Below, in pieces: positions 1 to 5,145 of a stretch of DNA of 5,284 nt. Positions within the stretch are counted from its first letter, which is position 1. Every line of letters begins with the position of its first letter. The translations under genes were made by a program, and so were the position numbers. The stretch is from Hyphomicrobiaceae bacterium (lineage in GTDB: Bacteria > Pseudomonadota > Alphaproteobacteria > Rhizobiales > Hyphomicrobiaceae): assembly GCA_021775715.1 (NCBI GenBank), contig JAJFHI010000067.1, forward strand, positions 1-5,284, given 5' to 3'. The notes beneath the pieces were generated by a model. The model was given only the letters and a program-made list of their open reading frames with translations. It was not told the origin of the DNA and did no database searches.

Positions 1-1
1 C

Positions 2-370
2 GCGGCGCGTGCCAAAATCGGGATGCTCTTCATTGCTTTCGACACACCGCACCGCATCCGCGTTCAAGCCACCGCCGAACTCAGCGATGATCCGGCATGG
101 AAAGCGAAATTCCCAGGTTGTGAATTGGTCGTCAAAGCCAAAATCGACCAGATGTGGATGAACTGCCCACGTTACATCCACCCGCACAAACGGCTGGAAA
201 CATCTCGCTATGTGCCGGATGCAAACGGCGACGCGCCGATGCCCGCCTGGAAGCGTATCGACATCGTGCAGGAAGACCTGCAGCCTAAGGACGTCGGCAA
301 AGCCGATGCGGAAGGCGGCGTGATTACGTTCGAGCAGTATGTCGAAAAACTGCAGGACGGCACGGCTTAA
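2..370 (+). CDS. Pyridoxamine 5'-phosphate oxidase-like FMN-binding family protein (5' partial)
   Basis: The reading frame is open to the left edge, so the N-terminus is missing. About 122 C-terminal residues are visible, ending in TAA at 368-370. An ATG at 23 exists, but the residues before it (AARAKIG) continue smoothly into the strand GMLFIAFDTPHRIRVQ, so it is internal, not the start. That strand, followed by SDD, an acidic-hydrophobic segment and the NCPRYIH motif (encoded at about 161-181), then SRYVPD, is typical of split-barrel flavoproteins related to PdxH and annotated as 'pyridoxamine 5'-phosphate oxidase family'. These are cytoplasmic FMN or F420-type oxidoreductases, mostly of unknown substrate; true PdxH activity should not be assumed. 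The DR_2398-like subgroup is a possibility from memory only. The gene converges with the minus-strand SDR gene, 71 bases separating the stop codons, and shares a bidirectional terminator with it. Confidence 0.82.
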   Translation, partial: AARAKIGMLFIAFDTPHRIRVQATAELSDDPAWKAKFPGCELVVKAKIDQMWMNCPRYIHPHKRLETSRYVPDANGDAPMPAWKRIDIVQEDLQPKDVGKADAEGGVITFEQYVEKLQDGTA

Positions 371-400
371 CGATCCGTCGCGCCCGACAATCTACAATAC

Positions 401-436
401 AAAAACCGCGACGCCCGCAAGCGCCGCGGTTTTTTT
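401..436. terminator. Bidirectional Rho-independent terminator between convergent genes
   Basis: Perfect 10-bp arms AAAAACCGCG (401-410) and CGCGGTTTTT (425-434) enclose a 14-base loop. The GC core is preceded by an A-run and followed by T7 (430-436), so the hairpin has a U-tract when read from either strand. It lies 30 bases after the plus-strand stop at 370 and 5 bases after the minus-strand SDR stop at 442-444, so it can end both transcripts. Confidence 0.88.
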
Positions 437-441
437 GTTAT

Positions 442-1194
442 TCAGCCACGCCCTTCAAACGGCATGTCAGTCGCCTTGATTGTCATGTTTAGAACATTAG
501 CGTCGAGCGGCAGGTTGGCCATGTACAAAACAGCACTTGCGACATGCGCCACATCCATCCGCGACTCCACCTTGATCGAATGGTCGGCTTGCAGGATGCC
601 TTTTTTCATCGGTTCCGTCATTTCGGTTGCAGCATTGCCGATGTCGATTTGCGAGCACGCGATATTATCGGCGCGGCCGTCAAGCGCGATCGATTTTGTC
701 AATCCCGTAATCGCATGCTTGGTGGCCGTGTAAGGCGCAGAGAACGGTCGCGGAGCATATGCTGAAATCGATCCGTTGTTGATGATACGCCCACCTTTGG
801 GTGACTGGCTTTTCATGATGCGCATCGCATGCTGGCAACACAGAAAGACGCCGGTCAGATTTACATCCACGACGCGCTGCCATTGCCCAACCGTCAGCTC
901 ATCCATTGGCACCGGCGGCGCGCTGACGCCTGCGTTATTGAACAACACGTCGAGGCGTCCAAACTCAGCCACAGTAGCGTCAAAGAGCTTTCCGACCTGT
1001 TCGGCATCGCTCACATCTGTCGGCACCGCCAACATGCGTCCGCCGTACCCCAATGCCGCATCTATGGTTTTTTGCAGCTCTTCTGCCCGCCGCCCCGCCA
1101 GCACGACATCGTAGCCGCCGCCCTGTAGCGTCAACGCCACCGCCCTGCCAATGCCACTACCGGCGCCCGTGACCAAAGCTGTCTTGCTTGTCAT
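442..1194 (-). CDS. Classical short-chain dehydrogenase/reductase (SDR), substrate unknown
   Basis: A 250-residue protein of standard classical-SDR length and a predicted soluble NAD(P)(H)-dependent oxidoreductase. The Rossmann signature TGAGSGIG is at residues 9-16. AGRR at 33-36 places basic residues after the second strand, which favours NADP(H). TDVSD (59-63) is the adenine-pocket acidic motif and NNAG is at 86-89. The catalytic tetrad is complete: N112 in VNLTG, S142 in GSIS, Y155 and K159 in YTATK. After the active site the usual PG motif is replaced by IDIGNAATEMT (183-193). The start is ATG with GGAG at 1201-1204, spaced by six bases. The gene follows hbd in the same direction after a 221-base gap, but a terminator-like hairpin stands just before its ribosome binding site, so it may be regulated separately. 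Substrate cannot be read from sequence; 3-oxoacyl-ACP reductase-like labels would be guesses. Confidence 0.9.
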   Translation of the reverse strand: MTSKTALVTGAGSGIGRAVALTLQGGGYDVVLAGRRAEELQKTIDAALGYGGRMLAVPTDVSDAEQVGKLFDATVAEFGRLDVLFNNAGVSAPPVPMDELTVGQWQRVVDVNLTGVFLCCQHAMRIMKSQSPKGGRIINNGSISAYAPRPFSAPYTATKHAITGLTKSIALDGRADNIACSQIDIGNAATEMTEPMKKGILQADHSIKVESRMDVAHVASAVLYMANLPLDANVLNMTIKATDMPFEGRG

Positions 1195-1200
1195 GCTTCA

Positions 1201-1204
1201 CTCC
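1201..1204 (-). promoter_or_regulatory. Ribosome binding site of the SDR gene
   Basis: GGAG on the minus strand, six bases before the ATG at 1194. It supports that start and lies directly after the U-tract of the adjacent hairpin. Confidence 0.7.
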
Positions 1205-1238
1205 AAAACAAAAAATGCGACCCTGATGGACCGCATTT
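1205..1238 (-). terminator. Terminator-like hairpin directly upstream of the SDR ribosome binding site
   Basis: On the minus strand AAATGCGGTCC (1238-1228) pairs with GGGTCGCATTT (1223-1213) around the four-base loop ATCA. This gives an 11-bp stem with nine Watson-Crick and two G-U pairs. The 3' arm runs into a T6-G-T4 tract (1215-1205). It has the form of a Rho-independent terminator and could end the etfB-etfA-hbd transcript. Because only ten bases separate it from the SDR start codon, any transcript that expresses the SDR gene from further upstream must pass through it, which would make it an attenuator. Confidence 0.68.
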
Positions 1239-1309
1239 CTTTAGCAGAATAAATCAATAATGTACTCAGGTCGCGTTGGGTGTGGTCGCTTCGCCACTTG
1301 AACCTGTGC

Positions 1310-1328
1310 ACGACTATCGCGTCGGCAC
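1310..1328. repeat. 19-bp direct repeat, intergenic copy
   Basis: This copy matches 1412-1430 at 18 of 19 bases. The only difference is A at 1313 against C at 1415; 15 consecutive bases (CTATCGCGTCGGCAC, 1314-1328) are identical. It lies in non-coding DNA. Confidence 0.85.
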
Positions 1329-1350
1329 AGCTAATGTTTGGTCCCGACGC
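1319..1350 (-). repeat. Inverted repeat in the hbd-SDR gap
   Basis: Seven-base perfect arms, GCGTCGG (1350-1344 on the minus strand) and CCGACGC (1325-1319), with an 18-base loop. The second arm is part of the intergenic direct-repeat copy. There is no U-tract after it, so it is not a terminator by itself. Confidence 0.45.
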
Positions 1351-1411
1351 ACCGTCACCCAGCGCACCTGAAACATACCTTAGCAGGCCAAATCGCAAGG
1401 TGGACTAAGCT

Positions 1412-1430
1412 ACGCCTATCGCGTCGGCAC
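1412..1430. repeat. 19-bp direct repeat, copy overlapping the hbd stop codon
   Basis: On the minus strand this copy encodes the last four codons and TAG stop of hbd (V-P-T-R-stop) plus four bases beyond. The partner copy is 102 bases away at 1310-1328. Confidence 0.85.
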
Positions 1431-2354
1431 GGGCGTATCACCACGGTAATCATAAAACCCGCGTTGCGATTTGCGGCCAAGCCAACCCGCTTCAACGTAT
1501 TTCACCAACAGCGGGCATGGGCGGTACTTGCTGTCGGCAAGGCCTTCATACAGTACCTGCATCACCGACAGACAGGTATCGAGACCGATAAAGTCAGCCA
1601 GTTCCAGCGGGCCCATCGGATGGTGTGCACCAAGACGCATGGCCTTGTCGATCGCGTCAACCGTACCGACACCCTCATAGAGCGTGTAGACCGCCTCGTT
1701 GATCATCGGCAGCAAAATGCGATTGACGATGAATGCTGGGAAGTCTTCGGAAACAGCAATTGTTTTGTTCAGGCTTGCAACAAACGCGCGGGTTGCCGTG
1801 AATGTTTCGTCTTCTGTCGCAATACCGCGGATCAACTCGACCAACTCCATCACCGGCACGGGATTCATAAAGTGCATGCCGATGAAGCGTTCGGGACGGT
1901 CTGTGACAGACGCCAAACGCGTGATCGAAAGTGACGACGTGTTTGACGCAATGGAGGCTTCCGGCTTCAAGACGGGGCACAGATCTACAAAGATCTTGCG
2001 CTTGATGTCTTCTTCTTCTGTCGCCGCTTCGATCACGAGGTCGCAATTACCGAGCGCTTTGAGGTCCTTGGCATATTTTACGCGGGCAAGCGCTGCGTCT
2101 TTATCATCCTGACTGATTAGACCTTTGGAAACCTGGCGGTCCATGTTGTGGGACATGGTTTCCAGTGCCTGTTCGACGGCCTCTTTCTTGAGGTCATTCA
2201 AGAAAACATCGTAACCGGCCAACGCTGATACGTGGGCGATCCCGTTGCCCATTTGACCTGCGCCAATCACGCCAACCGTTTTTATCTTCTGCACTTGTGC
2301 ATATCCTTCACCGCCAGCAGCCTCAGGCGCGCTATCTTTCACGATGGCATCCAT
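1416..2354 (-). CDS. hbd: 3-hydroxybutyryl-CoA dehydrogenase
   Basis: This 312-residue cytoplasmic enzyme oxidises (S)-3-hydroxybutyryl-CoA to acetoacetyl-CoA with NAD(P), a step of beta-oxidation and butanoate metabolism. The dinucleotide-binding motif GAGQMG is at residues 31-36, with D54 at the end of the second strand. The active site is visible as NTSS (138-141), the dyad H161 (GMHFMNP) and E173, spaced 12 residues as in the 3-hydroxyacyl-CoA dehydrogenase family, and N211 (VNRI). The C-terminal dimerisation domain contains GPLELADFIGLD and ends near GRKSQRGFYDY. About 24 residues precede the first beta strand, rich in Ala, Gly and Glu; most relatives begin within a few residues of that strand. 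The ATG at 2354 is chosen because it sits eight bases from AGGA; a GTG at 2357 directly before it is the alternative. The gene is 60 bases downstream of etfA. The equivalent name in many alphaproteobacteria is hbdA or paaH. Confidence 0.93.
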   Translation of the reverse strand: MDAIVKDSAPEAAGGEGYAQVQKIKTVGVIGAGQMGNGIAHVSALAGYDVFLNDLKKEAVEQALETMSHNMDRQVSKGLISQDDKDAALARVKYAKDLKALGNCDLVIEAATEEEDIKRKIFVDLCPVLKPEASIASNTSSLSITRLASVTDRPERFIGMHFMNPVPVMELVELIRGIATEDETFTATRAFVASLNKTIAVSEDFPAFIVNRILLPMINEAVYTLYEGVGTVDAIDKAMRLGAHHPMGPLELADFIGLDTCLSVMQVLYEGLADSKYRPCPLLVKYVEAGWLGRKSQRGFYDYRGDTPVPTR

Positions 2355-2362
2355 CACGGTTG

Positions 2363-2369
2363 TCCTCTC
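2363..2369 (-). promoter_or_regulatory. Ribosome binding site of hbd
   Basis: GAGAGGA on the minus strand lies eight bases before ATG (2354) and five before GTG (2357). The two adjacent starts differ by one residue. This strong site supports the long N-terminal extension of Hbd as translated rather than misannotated. Confidence 0.6.
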
Positions 2370-2414
2370 GCAGTCCGAGGCTCGGAGGCAAACAACTCTG
2401 CCTGCCTCGTCGAC

Positions 2415-3356
2415 CTAACCAGCTTTTTCCAACTCAGTTTTGAACTCAGGCAAGACTTCGAACAAATCGGCGACCAACCCATAGTCGGCGACTTGGAAGA
2501 TCGGAGCCTCCTCGTCCTTGTTAATGGCAACGATAACCTTGGAATCTTTCATACCTGCCAGATGCTGAATGGCACCTGAAATACCAACGGCGATATAAAG
2601 ATCTGGGGCAACAACCTTACCGGTCTGACCGACCTGCATGTCGTTTGGAACAAATCCCGCATCGACGGCTGCACGGCTTGCCCCAACGGCTGCGCCCAAC
2701 ACGTCGGCGACCGGCTCAATCAATTTTTCGAAGTTCTCGCCGGACTGCATACCGCGTCCACCGGAAATAATGATCTTTGCAGACGCCAGCTCTGGACGGT
2801 CCGACTTCGTCAGCTCCGCGCTGACAAACGAAGATAGGCCAACGGCGGCTGGAGCTTCGATCGTCTCGATGGGAGCCGCCGCACCGTCGCCTGCATCACC
2901 AAAGGCAGACGTGCGTACTGTCACGACTTTTTTGGCGTCTGTCGATTGCACGGTTTGGATAGCGTTACCTGCATAAATCGGACGCTCGAAGGTATCAGCC
3001 GATTTCACAGCACTGATTTCCGAAACCTGCATTACATCAAGGTCGGCGGCCACACGAGGCATCACGTTCTTGCCTGTCGCCGTCGACGGAGCAACAACAG
3101 CATCATAATTGGCCATCAGCGGCACAATTAATGCAGCTAATTCTTCAGCCAGTTTATCTTTGAGATGCGGCGCCTCGGCGAGCAGAACCTTGGTGGCTCC
3201 ATCGAGCCGGCTGGCTGCTTCGGCAACCGCCGCACAACCATCTCCAGCAACCAGAACATGGATGTCGCCACCCATTTCTTTAGCAGCCGTCATGGCTTTG
3301 GAGGTGGCACCGTTCAGGGCCACGTTGTCATGTTCAGCGAGCAACAAAATAGTCAT
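2415..3356 (-). CDS. etfA: Electron transfer flavoprotein, alpha subunit
   Basis: The 313-residue FAD-carrying subunit of the ETF heterodimer. ETF takes electrons from acyl-CoA dehydrogenases and delivers them to membrane ETF:ubiquinone oxidoreductase. The N-terminal half (about 1-185) is the alpha/beta domain that packs against EtfB. The C-terminal FAD domain shows ISGGRGMQS (197-205), GASRAAVDAG (225-234), QVGQTGKVVAPDLY (241-254) and the family signature region LYIAVGISGAIQH (253-265). It continues through HLAGMKDSKVIVAIN to the conserved ADYGLVADL (290-298). Length is normal for the non-bifurcating group of ETFs found in proteobacteria and mitochondria. The start ATG overlaps the etfB stop by one base (TAATG, 3358-3354), with GGGG seven bases upstream inside etfB, so translation is probably coupled and the subunits made in equal amounts. 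Confidence 0.96.
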   Translation of the reverse strand: MTILLLAEHDNVALNGATSKAMTAAKEMGGDIHVLVAGDGCAAVAEAASRLDGATKVLLAEAPHLKDKLAEELAALIVPLMANYDAVVAPSTATGKNVMPRVAADLDVMQVSEISAVKSADTFERPIYAGNAIQTVQSTDAKKVVTVRTSAFGDAGDGAAAPIETIEAPAAVGLSSFVSAELTKSDRPELASAKIIISGGRGMQSGENFEKLIEPVADVLGAAVGASRAAVDAGFVPNDMQVGQTGKVVAPDLYIAVGISGAIQHLAGMKDSKVIVAINKDEEAPIFQVADYGLVADLFEVLPEFKTELEKAG

Positions 3357-4111
3357 TAGAGCACCCCGGCCTCTGTCTTCAACTTCGCGACAAGGTCTGC
3401 AACCGAGTCGACTTTTATACCAGCCTCACGCGTTGGCGGCTCTGCTGTATTGAGTATCTTAAGACGTGCTGCAACGTCGACGCCGTAGTCACCAGGTGTT
3501 TTCGTATCAAGCGGCTTCTTCTTCGCTTTCATAATGTTTGGCAGAGAAGGATAGCGCGGCTCGTTCAAGCGGAGGTCGGTCGTGACAATCGCCGGCATGT
3601 TGAGAAGAACAGTTTCGAGCCCGCCATCAATTTCGCGTGTCACAGAAACTTTGCCATCTTCCAGCACAACCTTTGATGCGAACGTGCCTTGTGGCCAGCC
3701 AAGCAATGCTGCCAACATCTGGCCTGTTTGGTTGCTGTCGTCGTCAATCGCCTGCTTGCCCATGATGACGAGCTGGGGCGCTTCTTCTTCGACGATGCCT
3801 TTGAGAATTTTCGCAACAGCCAGCGGCTCAACCTGCGCACCGTCATCGACTTCGACATGGATCGCGCGATCGGCACCAATGGCCATCGCCGTGCGCAAGG
3901 TGTCTTGTGCTTTTTTTGGACCGATCGAAACAGCGACGACTTCTTCAGCCCCGCTCTTTTCTTTTAGTCGAACTGCCTCTTCGACGGCGATCTCGTCGAA
4001 TGGATTCATCGACATTTTGACGTTGGCCAATTCGATGCCGGACCCATCTGGTTTGACGCGAATTTTGACGTTGTAGTCAACAACCCGCTTCACCGGCACA
4101 ATAATCTTCAT
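3356..4111 (-). CDS. etfB: Electron transfer flavoprotein, beta subunit
   Basis: The 251-residue AMP-binding subunit of ETF and partner of the EtfA encoded next to it. The N-terminus MKIIVPVKRVVDYNVKIRV and MNPFDEIAVEEA (35-46) are family-typical. The AMP-binding segment is GKQAIDDDSNQTGQMLA (118-134). The ETF-beta signature lies at about 158-184 (VTREIDGGLE through TTDLRLNEP). It is followed by YPSLPNIMKAKKKP (187-200), the recognition loop that docks onto acyl-CoA dehydrogenases; L190 aligns by motif with the leucine anchor of human ETF-beta (L195). The AMP site and length fit the classical, non-bifurcating ETF. The gene is preceded by a 208-base gap with promoter-like and palindromic elements, so it is likely the first gene of an etfB-etfA-hbd transcript. 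The start is ATG at 4111; the nearest good SD (GGGAG, 4126-4122) is ten bases away, and a six-codon mini-ORF ends across the start. Confidence 0.96.
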   Translation of the reverse strand: MKIIVPVKRVVDYNVKIRVKPDGSGIELANVKMSMNPFDEIAVEEAVRLKEKSGAEEVVAVSIGPKKAQDTLRTAMAIGADRAIHVEVDDGAQVEPLAVAKILKGIVEEEAPQLVIMGKQAIDDDSNQTGQMLAALLGWPQGTFASKVVLEDGKVSVTREIDGGLETVLLNMPAIVTTDLRLNEPRYPSLPNIMKAKKKPLDTKTPGDYGVDVAARLKILNTAEPPTREAGIKVDSVADLVAKLKTEAGVL

Positions 4112-4128
4112 GCCCTTAACGCTCCCAT
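4108..4128 (-). other. Possible six-codon leader mini-ORF overlapping the etfB start
   Basis: On the minus strand an ATG at 4128-4126 follows AAGGA (4137-4133) with a four-base spacer. It encodes M-G-A-L-R-A and stops at TGA (4110-4108). That stop overlaps the etfB start codon as ATGA. The arrangement resembles translational coupling, where a ribosome ending the mini-ORF restarts on etfB. It could also be chance, because a stretch this short carries no coding statistics. Confidence 0.3.
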
Positions 4129-4232
4129 AGCTTCCTTATTCCACATATATTTGTGCGGTGCGTGATGTGCAGTGCGAACATCGCCGACAGCCGACCGCGC
4201 CCAACCCAATCAATTGTTGAGAAACCAGCGCC

Positions 4233-4246
4233 TTCGCACGTGCGAA
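4233..4246. promoter_or_regulatory. Perfect 14-bp palindrome, candidate operator for etfB
   Basis: TTCGCACGTGCGAA reads identically on both strands, with its centre between 4239 and 4240. It begins five bases after the predicted -10 element, so it covers the predicted transcription start. A dimeric repressor bound there would block transcription. I cannot assign it to a known regulator. Confidence 0.5.
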
Positions 4247-4251
4247 ATTGC

Positions 4252-4280
4252 AGGGTATTGCTGGTGCCACAGTGTGTCAA
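4252..4280 (-). promoter_or_regulatory. Predicted sigma-70-type promoter of etfB-etfA-hbd
   Basis: TTGACA (4280-4275) is a perfect -35 consensus, with a 17-base spacer and TACCCT (4257-4252) as the -10. The -10 matches the consensus only at T, A and the final T, which is acceptable where the -35 is strong, as in many alphaproteobacterial promoters. Start of transcription would be near 4245. Confidence 0.5.
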
Positions 4281-4281
4281 T

Positions 4282-4305
4282 CGTGCGCTACGTACCCCGC
4301 GCACG
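4282..4305. repeat. Inverted repeat just upstream of the predicted etf -35 element
   Basis: Perfect seven-base arms, CGTGCGC and GCGCACG on the minus strand, separated by ten bases. It ends one base before TTGACA. No T-run follows it on the minus strand, so it is a weak candidate terminator for the rhomboid gene and a better candidate for a regulator site. Confidence 0.45.
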
Positions 4306-4319
4306 GTTTTGTCCATTTT

Positions 4320-5015
4320 TTAGGCAGAGCCAAGCCCCCGGTCAAACAAGGGAAACTCCGGCTTTTTGAAAAATACAATCAGTATTGCCCCTATGACGAG
4401 CCCGCCGACATGTGCCCACCAAGCCGTTGGCCCGACCTGCGGAACCATAATCATAACTGCCTGAGTGACCACCCAAATTCCGAGCACGATTGCGGCCGTC
4501 AGTTGAACCGGGAAAACATTGAAGGCCAGCACCCAGACACGCACGCGCGGATGCAGCATCAAATATGCAGCGATCACACCGGCCACTGCGCCGCTGGCGC
4601 CAATCAATGGTGCTTGAGAATCCGGCACCATCAGCGCATGCGTCAGGCCTGCCCCGACACCGCACAAGATGTAGAAGATCAAGAAGCGGAAATGGCCCAT
4701 CGCATCTTCGACATTGTCGCCGAAAACCCAAAGAAACAGCATGTTTCCACCGAGGTGAAAAATGTCAGCATGCAGAAACATGTAGGACAAAAGCGTCAAC
4801 TGCTCGGGCACCGGAATGGCATCTAGGCTGGTCTGGAACACTTCGGGTCCTCCAAACAGCTCCGTTGGGATGACGGAGAAACTAGCCACCATACCTTGAG
4901 ACATCGGAACAAGCTGAAGCGCAAAGATGATCACGTTGACCAAGATCAAGCCGACGGTAACGAACTGAAAGTGGATGTGGCGAAGCGGATTGGAATCACT
5001 CAAAGGCACAAACAT
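4320..5015 (-). CDS. Rhomboid family intramembrane serine protease
   Basis: A 231-residue inner-membrane protease of the S54 family, which cleaves transmembrane segments of other membrane proteins. The catalytic dyad is visible as S141 in GASGA (139-143) and H202 in WWAHVGG. The oxyanion region is HADIFHLGGNMLFL, with H87 and N91. About six membrane segments can be seen: near 15-35, 88-99, 110-129, 137-155, 159-191 (containing the fifth) and 199-216. That is the basic six-helix rhomboid core without an added domain. The start is placed at the ATG at 5015 because MFVPLSDSNPLRHIHFQ matches the usual rhomboid N-terminus. The frame is open further up, with ATG at 5090 and TTG at 5120, but those add a Cys/Arg-rich stretch unlike the family. 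The SD at the chosen start is weak. It lies between the adenosyltransferase and etfB; its substrate is unknown. Confidence 0.9.
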   Translation of the reverse strand: MFVPLSDSNPLRHIHFQFVTVGLILVNVIIFALQLVPMSQGMVASFSVIPTELFGGPEVFQTSLDAIPVPEQLTLLSYMFLHADIFHLGGNMLFLWVFGDNVEDAMGHFRFLIFYILCGVGAGLTHALMVPDSQAPLIGASGAVAGVIAAYLMLHPRVRVWVLAFNVFPVQLTAAIVLGIWVVTQAVMIMVPQVGPTAWWAHVGGLVIGAILIVFFKKPEFPLFDRGLGSA

Positions 5016-5145
5016 AGCGGGCTGACTTTCTGGATTTCTTGCAGACGGAACGCAAAAATGACAATCGGCCAATCGAGCGCATTTCACCATAGTACCGTGA
5101 GGCCGTTTTCCAACCGACAAATACTTTTAGACCCGACTTTCAGAC
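5016..5145. other. Gap between the adenosyltransferase and rhomboid genes
   Basis: A 130-base stretch with no gene if the rhomboid starts at 5015. I see TTGTCA (5064-5059, minus strand) and TACTAT (5094-5089, minus strand), but neither has a good partner element at 16-18 bases. A short tandem CGATTGGC/CGATTGTC is present near 5061-5076. No terminator follows the adenosyltransferase stop, so read-through into the rhomboid gene is possible. Confidence 0.4.

Larger units (their letters stand above)
1195..1415. other. Intergenic region between hbd and the SDR gene
   Basis: This 221-base stretch has no convincing gene. From the hbd side it holds the outer part of one direct repeat copy, an inverted segment that can pair with either copy, the second repeat copy (1310-1328), two GCGACC segments on the minus strand (1284-1289 and 1269-1274), an AT-rich tract (about 1236-1266) that could hold a promoter for the SDR gene, and the hairpin before the SDR start. 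I could not pick a convincing -35/-10 pair in the AT-rich tract. Confidence 0.6.
4112..4319. other. Intergenic region between the rhomboid gene and etfB
   Basis: A 208-base non-coding stretch. In minus-strand order it holds an inverted repeat (4305-4282), a promoter-like pair (4280-4252), a perfect palindrome (4246-4233), CGCAC pentamers nearer to etfB (4176-4172, 4162-4158, 4157-4153), an AT-rich tract (4152-4144) and the etfB translation start signals. If the predicted promoter is right, the etfB transcript has a leader of roughly 130 bases. Confidence 0.6.

Noticed and set aside
1198..1398. A 66-codon minus-strand ORF in the hbd-SDR gap
   Set aside because: Its only upstream start is TTG, its sequence is unlike a protein family, and it runs through the repeats and the terminator hairpin.
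1338..1934. A 198-codon plus-strand ORF opposite hbd
   Set aside because: It is antisense to a well-supported enzyme gene, has a His/Arg/Gln-rich composition typical of shadow frames and no recognisable motifs.
2358..2414. Short inverted repeats (GAGGCA/TGCCTC and TCCGA/TCGGA) in the etfA-hbd gap as a terminator or processing site
   Set aside because: The stems are only five to six base pairs and no T-run follows, so nothing beyond a spacer can be supported.
4144..4172. A second promoter near etfB using TATATG (4149-4144)
   Set aside because: The hexamer 17 bases upstream is CTGCAC, a poor -35, and transcription would start within the etfB translation start signals.
4116..4316. A 66-codon minus-strand ORF filling the rhomboid-etfB gap, beginning four bases after the rhomboid stop
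   Set aside because: It is rich in Arg, Cys, His and Trp, resembles no family I know, lacks an SD, and runs through the predicted promoter, palindrome and inverted repeat.
4248..4826. A 192-codon plus-strand ORF opposite the rhomboid gene
   Set aside because: The protein on the other strand has complete catalytic motifs and membrane segments; this frame has a shadow-like composition rich in His, Gln and Cys.
5016..5120. A longer rhomboid protein starting at TTG 5120 or ATG 5090
   Set aside because: The added residues are Cys/Arg-rich and unlike rhomboid N-termini, whereas MFVPL at 5015 fits the family; a longer form cannot be fully excluded.
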